63,102 nucleotides of DNA, from positions 1 to 63,102 of the forward strand of contig JABLXL010000025.1 of assembly GCA_013178005.1 (NCBI GenBank). The letters are read 5' to 3'. Made by a program: the position numbers and the translations under genes. The notes under the pieces are model-generated. The model saw nothing but the letters and a program-made list of their open reading frames with translations. It made no database searches and was not told where the DNA came from. The DNA comes from Actinomycetota bacterium (lineage in GTDB: Bacteria; Actinomycetota; Geothermincolia; Geothermincolales; RBG-13-55-18). Positions 57,459 through 63,102 of the stretch are shown here, piece after piece; the stretch's first letter is position 1, and each line of letters opens with the position of its first letter.

Positions 57459-58097
57459 GTGGAGCGGGAACCTTTCAGGGCATGGAAGGCAGCGATCGCG
57501 ACCATCGCACCCTTGATGATCGCTTTCACACTCATCGCGGGGTGTGGTAAGGAGAAGACGGCCGTGCCGGAAACGGCAGGGCTTAACGTCGCGGAAGCGG
57601 AGGCGGCACTCCACGAGGCAGGCCTTAAGCTGGGAGCGTTGGTGGAGGACTTCTCGGATGCCGTGCCGCGGGGCAAGGTCGTCTCCAGCGAGCCGGGAAG
57701 CGGCAGCCATGTTGAACTGGGCTCAGAGGTCGAGCTTACCGTAAGCCGGGGACCGGAGAAGGTCACGGTCCCCTCGGTGCTGGGCATGGCGGAAGCGGAA
57801 GCCGTGTCCATCCTTGACGAGCTGGGTTTCCGGGTCGAAATCAAACGCGCGTACAGCGAGGACACAGCTCCCGGCCTCGCCTGCGGTTTGGACCCGAGTC
57901 CTGGCACGGTAGCGGCGAACGGCTCCGCCATAACCTTGACCATAAGCGAGGGGTCAGCGTATGTGACCTGCTCAAATTGCAACGGAAGCGGCATACTGAC
58001 AAGTTCTTCCACCTGCGCGCGCTGCGGGGGGACGGGTACCGTGGCATACGAAGAGACCTGTCCGGAATGTGGAGGCAGCGGGCTTTGCCCCACTTGA
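57459..58097 (+). CDS. PASTA-domain lipoprotein with DnaJ-type zinc-finger motifs, ending at an in-frame TGA
   Basis: GTG start at 57459; 212 aa to the first stop. The signal peptide ends in lipobox LIAGC (C29). Two PASTA-like domains follow (about 35-98 with GLNVAEAEAALHEAGL; about 102-165 with PSVLGMAEAEAVSILDELGF), which usually bind cell-wall fragments. Then come CxxCxGxG motifs: CSNCNGSG, CARCGGTG and CPECGGSG. The fourth motif reads CPT-stop-GG: the TGA at 58095 (codon 213) replaces the expected Cys, and three more motifs continue in frame. It may be truncated by mutation or contain selenocysteine. Confidence 0.85.
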   Translation: MEREPFRAWKAAIATIAPLMIAFTLIAGCGKEKTAVPETAGLNVAEAEAALHEAGLKLGALVEDFSDAVPRGKVVSSEPGSGSHVELGSEVELTVSRGPEKVTVPSVLGMAEAEAVSILDELGFRVEIKRAYSEDTAPGLACGLDPSPGTVAANGSAITLTISEGSAYVTCSNCNGSGILTSSSTCARCGGTGTVAYEETCPECGGSGLCPT

Positions 58098-58244
58098 GGG
58101 GGCGCGTACGTGCCGTGCGGTTCGTGCGGCGGAACCGGCAGGATAACGAAGGCTCACGGCTGTCCTGATTGCGGCGGGGATGGGACGGTGCGCCAGAAGG
58201 CCACCTGTTCCACCTGCGGTGGATCGGGTAGGGTGCGCCGCTGA
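58098..58244 (+). other. In-frame continuation of the zinc-finger lipoprotein after TGA, with SECIS-like hairpin
   Basis: The same frame stays open from the TGA to a stop at 58242-58244, encoding CGSCGGTG, CPDCGGDG and CSTCGGSG and ending GRVRR. Read through, the protein would be 261 aa. Hairpin 58112-58130 (8-bp stem GCCGTGCG/CGTGCGGC with two G-U pairs, loop GTT) begins 15 nt after the TGA, with its G-first loop 23 nt after it, a geometry compatible with bacterial SECIS elements. Confidence 0.6.
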
Positions 58245-58430
58245 GGGCTTGCCGGGTTTGTGACAACCACTGCGCCGCGGTGGCGAGACGCCGCGCGGTC
58301 GTTCTCTTTGAGTTCGAAGGTCGCCGAGTGGGTTTGCCGATTGGCGCTTTTGCCCATATTGCAATAGATGTAGCACCATACGGGAAATCGCATTCCACGG
58401 TCAAAGGCCTGTCGGGCAGTCTCGTTCCGG

Positions 58431-59249
58431 CTACCGCTCTTCGGTCGAGGGTTCCGCGTCTGCCTGTGCCTTCTCACCGCCTTCCCCTACTGCCGACATT
58501 TCGCTTTCCGCCGTTTTCCTCTCCCTGTAGTAGAGAAGAAGGCCGGCGGCGCAGGAGGCGAGGGCGAGGCTCGCCGCCTGGAAGAAAAGGCCCGCCCGCG
58601 CGTCGGCGTGGAAGCGGAAGAACTCGTTTATAAACCGAACCAGGCCGTAGCCCGCCAGGGAGAGCAAAAAGAGGTCCCATCCTCGCCGCAGCCTCTTCCT
58701 CGCCGCCAGCAGGAAGGCGAATAGCGCCAGGTCCAGGACCATCTCGTAAAGCTGGGTGGGATGCACGGGAGAAAGGGAGCCGGGGAAGGTGACGGCCCAG
58801 GGCAGGCCGGAGGGCTTGCCGCCGCAACAACCGTTGAGGAAGCAACCCACCCTGGCGATGGCCAGGGAGAGGGGCAGGGCCAGCCCCACGGAATCGGCGA
58901 CATCCCCCGCGGGGAGCCCGAGCCGCCTGACCAGAAGCAGGCAGGCCGGCACGGCGAGGGCGAGCCCGCCATAGTAGACCAGCCCGCGCATGTTGAAGTC
59001 GATGACCCTGCCCCAGTCCCCGGAGAACTCCTCCAGGTGTCCCAGGACGTAGAACAACCTGGCCCCCAGCACCCCGCTTATGGCCGCCACCGCGCCGATG
59101 AGATAGATGGCGGAGCTGTCGAGGCCGCGCCTCGCCAGTTCCGCGCGCGCCACCATTATCCCCGCCAGAAAGGCGAGGAAGAGCATCACCCCGTAGGAGT
59201 ACACGGGGTATGAGCCGATGTGAAAGAGCACGGGCCGCACCGCGTCCAC
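58431..59249 (-). CDS. lgt: Prolipoprotein diacylglyceryl transferase
   Basis: Adds diacylglycerol to the lipobox Cys of prolipoproteins in the membrane. 272 aa, seven membrane segments, with signature ARVGCFLNGCCGG, YGGL before it and SPVHPTQLYE. The C-terminal 25 residues are charged and variable. A GTG start at 59249 is used. The window also encodes several predicted Lgt clients. Family A repeat copies lie about 110 bp upstream. Confidence 0.96.
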   Translation of the reverse strand: MDAVRPVLFHIGSYPVYSYGVMLFLAFLAGIMVARAELARRGLDSSAIYLIGAVAAISGVLGARLFYVLGHLEEFSGDWGRVIDFNMRGLVYYGGLALAVPACLLLVRRLGLPAGDVADSVGLALPLSLAIARVGCFLNGCCGGKPSGLPWAVTFPGSLSPVHPTQLYEMVLDLALFAFLLAARKRLRRGWDLFLLSLAGYGLVRFINEFFRFHADARAGLFFQAASLALASCAAGLLLYYRERKTAESEMSAVGEGGEKAQADAEPSTEER

Positions 59250-59363
59250 CTCGCCGTCTTCCCGATGTCCAAGGGCTGCACAGAGACATAATTCTACCAG
59301 TCCGGGGCCGAATCGAGTGAATAGATCCTATCCCAGGTTCGGAAACATGGTGGACATCCACTA

Positions 59364-59462
59364 TAATTTGCTTGTTTTACCAGGATTACAGGGCGGTTCC
59401 CGACCTTTTCGACCCGAAAAGCGCCCGCCGAAACGATACGATATCGCCCCCCCGCCGCTTTT
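59364..59462. repeat. Dispersed family A repeat, locus 3
   Basis: TAATTTGCTTGTTTTACCAG, then GGGCGGTTCCCGACC, ACCCGAAAAGCGCCCG, GAAACGATACGATATCGCCCCC. It is diverged from the copies at 42272 and 3578. On the minus strand it lies upstream of lgt. The rest of 59250-59681 has no gene. Confidence 0.8.
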
Positions 59463-59681
59463 CAGCTACGGCCCCTCTTGAACGAAGAAAGGAAAAGCCG
59501 CTGCGATCTCCGCCTTTCTGGACTCGGCAGCGCCAACTGAATGGCAACCTTTTCTCGGCAGGGGCGACCGCTCGTTTCCAACCCAGCGGATATGGGCCAG
59601 GACCATACCATCGCGCCCTCGGCTCCCGCTTCCCGATTAGGCTGAAGCCCATCCATCTCGCCGGCATCCGTGCCGACGGCC

Positions 59682-61370
59682 TCAGGGCTGCTCCATGAGC
59701 ACGAAGACCACTTGCGCCGCGTAATCTCCCGGCGCGTCCTCCCAGTCAAGGGTGAGCATGAGGTCGAGGTCCACGTTGCCGCCCCCCGGCTGGGGCGTCC
59801 TGTCCCGGGCGGGCGAGAACATCTCCGCGCCTGCGAGGTCGAAGGGCCGCCAGGCGCCCGCCCCCGCGAGGGACCACTGCAGCCTGGACACGGGGATGAC
59901 CGCCGGGGGCGTCTGGGTGCTGTCCACGAGGTCGGAATGTGCTCTTACCATTATATTCCATCGCGTGGAACTCAACACCCTAAAACGCACCGCGTAAGGC
60001 GGCGTTCCGCCCCCCACCACGAAGGGAGATCCCTCCGGGCTCATGGTTCCGAAATCCACCGACCCTCCGCCCGGCGTCCCGTCCCGGTTGTAGGTCTCGG
60101 ACAGGCTCAAGCTGAGGATGTCGGCGGTGCGGAAGGTCCAGGTATATGGCGCCGCCAGGGGATTCCCGGCGAGGTCCTTCACTCCCGTGGTCAAGGTGGC
60201 GGTATAGGTATAACCGTAGAAAAGGTCCGGGTCGGGGTCGAAGGTGGCGGTGAGGGTGCCCGCGTCGAAGGAGACGCTTCCGGCCACCGGAGCGCCCTCC
60301 TCGTCCACGATCGTGAACGTGGTGGCGTCGAGGGTCGCGGGGTCGATGCCGCTGGCCTCCAGGAAACGCGCCTGCACGTTCGCGCCCACGTTCACGTTTA
60401 TCTCTCCCTCACCGGGCGTGGTCCGTTCCACCCGTGGCGGCGTCCAGTCAACCACCAAGCGCACGCCCGCCCCCGGGACTTCCACGTTCGCCGCTCCGTC
60501 AGCGGCACGGCTACGCACGGTATAGGTGCCCTCGGCGGGGATGCTCCAGTCGTAGCTCCAGGTGGAGTAGTCACCGGGCGTTCCCGGCACGGCCGGGTTC
60601 CAGCTCGTGCCGCCGTCCACGGACACCGACACCTGGGCGACGCCGCTGGAATCCGGGGAGGGATCGACGGAGTCACCGCGGACGACGTAAGTGCTTCGAT
60701 TGGTGTGCTCGAGGTCGGAAGGCGCGGTGACCACGGACGACGGCGGGGTCACGTCGTAGGCGAACTGGGCCCTCAGGAGATCGATGTAGATGTCCGACCT
60801 GGCGCCGTCGCCGCCGCCGTACCTGGTGTTCCCGTCGGCCAGCCTCAGCCTAAAAGCACCGGCCGTGGACACGAAGCTTCTCGCCCGCTCAGCATCTCCC
60901 ACCCTGACCTCAATGGTGCTATCGGGGGCCCCTACATTGAGGGCGCCCATGGTGTACCATGCGGTGTCCCAAGATCCCGTGTTGTAGTTGTAGAACTGCA
61001 GGTGCCAGGTATCTCCGGCGTTCGACTGGTACCCCTCGAGCAGGACGCGGATGTCTATCAGCTTGGCCCTCGAAGCCTCGCTGAACGCCTGCCACGTGTT
61101 CCACTGCATGTCGATGTACCTGATGCCGCCGACGAGCTGTTCCCTTATCCTCATGCGGGTGTTGTCCGAGGTCTGTACGTTCGTGTAACTGCCGGAAACG
61201 ATCGCACCGCGGACAATGGTCGGGTTGGCCGTGGGGACCTTGTAGGCTGAATCCGCCACTACCGGTGGCGAAAATAGGGGGCAGGCAAGGACCGCAACGG
61301 TAATAAGTACGGTAAGTGCCCAGTCCAAGGCGCTCCTTCCAAGATAACGGGCACGGGTTGCTTTTCTCAC
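59682..61370 (-). CDS. Secreted multi-domain surface protein with Ig-like (SbsA/Big_5) domain
   Basis: 562 aa, no enzyme motif. A signal peptide (about 1-40, cleavage after VVADS region) is followed by an N-terminal beta-rich domain to about 205, an Ig-like region with DWSIPAEGTYTVRSRAADGA, a Big_5 domain at about 312-418 (TTPGEGEINVNVGANVQARF ending PYTWTFRT), and a C-terminal WxL-like domain with FGTMSPEGSPF. No sorting motif or C-terminal anchor is visible, so binding is presumably non-covalent or via the partner gene, which it overlaps by 4 nt. Confidence 0.8.
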   Translation of the reverse strand: MRKATRARYLGRSALDWALTVLITVAVLACPLFSPPVVADSAYKVPTANPTIVRGAIVSGSYTNVQTSDNTRMRIREQLVGGIRYIDMQWNTWQAFSEASRAKLIDIRVLLEGYQSNAGDTWHLQFYNYNTGSWDTAWYTMGALNVGAPDSTIEVRVGDAERARSFVSTAGAFRLRLADGNTRYGGGDGARSDIYIDLLRAQFAYDVTPPSSVVTAPSDLEHTNRSTYVVRGDSVDPSPDSSGVAQVSVSVDGGTSWNPAVPGTPGDYSTWSYDWSIPAEGTYTVRSRAADGAANVEVPGAGVRLVVDWTPPRVERTTPGEGEINVNVGANVQARFLEASGIDPATLDATTFTIVDEEGAPVAGSVSFDAGTLTATFDPDPDLFYGYTYTATLTTGVKDLAGNPLAAPYTWTFRTADILSLSLSETYNRDGTPGGGSVDFGTMSPEGSPFVVGGGTPPYAVRFRVLSSTRWNIMVRAHSDLVDSTQTPPAVIPVSRLQWSLAGAGAWRPFDLAGAEMFSPARDRTPQPGGGNVDLDLMLTLDWEDAPGDYAAQVVFVLMEQP

Positions 61371-62068
61371 GAACCTTCATCCCCCGCCTTCTTGCCGCTA
61401 ACGGCACGTTTCCTTCCCTTGATGCGAGCCGCCGTAAACGCTGCTCCTGCGGCAAGGATAATAGCCCCCGCGGTTGTGACGACGATCAGCGACACCGGAG
61501 TTCCTCTCCCTTTACCGCCCTCCGGCCCGGGAGGCGCATGCACCTCGAGATCGACCAGGACCCCTACCCCTCCCGTCATATTCACCCCTTCGTCCTCTTT
61601 CCTCGCCAGCTCGAAGTAAACGGTGAATTGGTACGCCGCGGGCACCACGTCGGAGGGCACGTTGACCGCTAAGGGGCAAGCCAGGTGGGCGAAAGGGGCC
61701 AGGTTCAGCTCGTCCTTTCCCGGCGAGATCCAGGCGCACCTCTCGTCCTCCACGAGGCTCCACCCCCCCTCCGTCCCGCTTTTCAGCATAGCCACCCTCG
61801 GGATCAGCTCGACTGACTCATCGCCCTGGTTGATCAGTTCGACGAAGCCCGACCACTCCTCGCCGGGGGCCATCTGGAGGGGAATGCGCGTGGGAGTAAC
61901 CGCGATGACCGCACCGCCCACGGCCCGCGCCGGCCGTGACGTCACCGCTGGGACAACGAAAAACACGGCTCCCAGGACCGCCGCCATCGCCACCGCGACG
62001 CATAGAGGCCTCCCCCTCCCGCCTCGCGGGGCGGCCATGCCGGCCGAACGGTGCGAGCGCTTAGTCAA
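61367..62068 (-). CDS. Membrane-anchored surface protein, DUF916/WxL-interacting-like
   Basis: From a TTG at 62068 (GGGTGGGA upstream), 233 aa; an ATG at 62038 is the alternative. Signal peptide about residues 20-50. An Ig-like domain opens VIAVTPTRIPLQMAPGEE and contains ELINQGDESVEL, as in DUF916-type proteins. The C-terminal membrane helix (IVVTTAGAIILAAGAAFTAA) is followed by a basic tail. A role in holding its downstream partner (4-nt overlap) at the surface is inferred from similarity to WxL/WxLIP pairs. Confidence 0.75.
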   Translation of the reverse strand: MTKRSHRSAGMAAPRGGRGRPLCVAVAMAAVLGAVFFVVPAVTSRPARAVGGAVIAVTPTRIPLQMAPGEEWSGFVELINQGDESVELIPRVAMLKSGTEGGWSLVEDERCAWISPGKDELNLAPFAHLACPLAVNVPSDVVPAAYQFTVYFELARKEDEGVNMTGGVGVLVDLEVHAPPGPEGGKGRGTPVSLIVVTTAGAIILAAGAAFTAARIKGRKRAVSGKKAGDEGS

Positions 62069-62803
62069 GGATTCCCACCCCAAACTACTATCATGCCTCC
62101 CTTCTCTCCAGCGGGCCTCTTTGGACCTGCCGCCGTTCATCTCGACACTATATCTTTCGGCCGTAAGCGCCCCTTGGATTACATCTTGGCGGGTTCCGGC
62201 CTTAACTCCTCCATGACCTGGATCAACCCGACTTCCGCCCCTTTGCCGCCCCGCATGACGCGGGCTTCGACCGCTACCGTCAGGGGGATGGTTTCCATTG
62301 ATCCGGTTTCCGAACTTGCCCACCGCGGAACGCGGGCCCCGTTCGCCCTCTGCGGGAATGGATCCCATCGAGCGGGTTGACCGAACTCGCCGCCCCATGA
62401 TACACATGCCCCGTCCGCCACAGGAAAACCGCCTTGGACGTTTGCCACCTGCATGTACCCCTGCGTGCGAAACGGGAGGTGCCCCGGACCGGGGCGCGAT
62501 AAAGATCTGCCTGCGGGCTCAATATTGGAGCTCGCCTCGAGATTGCCGGCTGAAATTCGCGTCACGCCGCGATCCGCGTGTTCGAACCCGCGGCTTCATC
62601 GCTTGCAAGCATCCCTACTGAAACGTCCGCGATACCCGCGAGATGCCATATAATGATCGCGTCGCTTGCTCTTTCCGCGGCCGACAAGGCGCGGGGCGAC
62701 GAATAGCGCTATGGGAAATGGGGAATCACCCTTTCTCGCTATGTTTCGCATGCCCTTCCATGCCGTCTACATGGTTGAAGGATAGCGAGGAAAGGAGGGA
62801 GAC
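62069..62803. other. Long intergenic region between divergent surface genes
   Basis: 735 bp. No gene is called confidently. A minus-strand ORF of 128 aa ending at 62179 has a protein-like C-terminus only. No terminator is expected between divergent genes, and no clear promoter pair is visible. Confidence 0.4.
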
Positions 62804-63025
62804 ATGCGCGGGCTAGCGGGCCGGATGACGGCGCTCATCCTCTTATTGCTGGTATTTTCGCTCATGTCTTTCCCGGCCTTTTCCCTGGCGGGCGGGTCGG
62901 GTTCCGTCTCCGTGAGCGCCGTGGTCGGACCGTGCATCAGCGTGACCTCCGGCGGCGAGGTGAGGAGCAACATCTCCGTCGCCGCCTTCGCGGACGCCGA
63001 CTTCCTCACCGTGCTGGCCCGCTAG
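62804..63025 (+). CDS. Small secreted protein of unknown function
   Basis: 73 aa with a strong ribosome site (AAGGAGGGAG) before the ATG. The signal peptide occupies about 1-29 (LILLLLVFSLMSFPAFSLAGG). The mature part is about 44 residues, beta-prone (GSVSVSAVVGPCISVTSGG), and resembles the opening of WxL-like or surface beta domains, then stops. It may be a complete small protein or a surface protein truncated early. A 16-bp piece of its 3' part recurs at the window end (63087-63102). Confidence 0.65.
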   Translation: MRGLAGRMTALILLLLVFSLMSFPAFSLAGGSGSVSVSAVVGPCISVTSGGEVRSNISVAAFADADFLTVLAR

Positions 63026-63102
63026 GCTCCCGGCCTTCGCCCTCTTCCCCCTCTTTTTCGAGCCTATGCATGGTGCTCAACCCCGACGTCGCCGCCTTCG
63101 CG

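Noticed and set aside
57171-57710. Minus-strand ORF of 179 aa opposite the PASTA lipoprotein start
   Set aside because: It overlaps a gene with a clear signal peptide and PASTA domains, shows no family resemblance and lacks a ribosome site.
62179-62565. Minus-strand ORF of 128 aa upstream of the DUF916-like gene
   Set aside because: Only the last 40 residues look protein-like and no homologous family or start signal is recognised. It might be a small gene starting near an internal ATG, but support is too weak.
62560-62610. tRNA-like TTCGAA segment
   Set aside because: No acceptor, D or anticodon arms can be formed around it.

Overview
The window is high-GC bacterial DNA, dense with short operons, and about 90 percent of the genes lie on the minus strand. 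The gene set points to an uncultured, deep-branching Actinomycetota-type lineage. The evidence is a V/A-type ATPase operon in Thermus subunit order followed by murA (the place where actinobacteria usually carry an F-type atp operon), a fol-pan-nad-coaX cofactor block next to ftsH, hpt and tilS, a DUF6485-type cysteine-rich mini-protein, and a secreted subtilase ending in a WYLAEGTT-type domain. The lineage is inference; no rRNA or tRNA gene is present to settle it.

Layout from left to right. 1-1.9 kb: a secreted S8 protease cut by the window edge. 2.3-3.6 kb: murA. 4.1-13.0 kb: the nine-gene V-type ATPase operon (H-I-K-E-C-F-A-B-D in transcription order) with a near-consensus promoter. 13.2-23.7 kb: cofactor genes, namely coaX, nadC-nadB-nadA, panD-panC, a DUF2520 dehydrogenase, folK-folB, a membrane-anchored cyclophilin, folP and folE. 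24.3-31.2 kb: a GAF-sensor histidine kinase, ftsH, hpt, tilS and a CapA-like protein. 31.6-42.0 kb: a corrinoid uptake and nucleotide-loop assembly operon (cobU-cobT-cobS-cbiB-cobD-btuF-btuC-btuD-cobQ) headed by a cobalamin riboswitch with an intrinsic terminator. 42.5-48.1 kb: thiolase, DUF6485 protein, DUF62-type SAM hydrolase, YjbQ, a ThDP enzyme and a 2-hydroxyacid dehydrogenase. 48.6-52.3 kb: a single-domain response regulator, an acyl-CoA dehydrogenase and an M24-fold protein. 52.7-59.2 kb: a beta-propeller lipoprotein, an MMPL exporter with a MarR regulator, a PASTA/zinc-finger lipoprotein and lgt. 59.7-63.1 kb: cell-surface proteins.

The genes form coherent modules. The nad, pan/coaX and fol genes make NAD, CoA and folate. 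The cob/btu operon imports corrinoids and completes cobalamin under B12 feedback. Lgt serves the several predicted lipoproteins (BtuF, the propeller protein, the PASTA protein).

The least ordinary features are these. (1) An in-frame TGA stands exactly where the second Cys of a CxxCxGxG motif should be in the PASTA/zinc-finger lipoprotein. Three more zinc motifs follow in frame, and a SECIS-like hairpin lies downstream, so this is either a selenocysteine candidate or a nonsense mutation. (2) The intergenic DNA is unusually rich in short tandem duplications and in at least two dispersed repeat families, and several gene 3' ends (nadA, marR, atpD) are duplicated just downstream of the gene. (3) An ABC ATPase is fused to an extra C-terminal domain in the B12 operon. 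(4) The M24-fold protein appears to lack one metal ligand.
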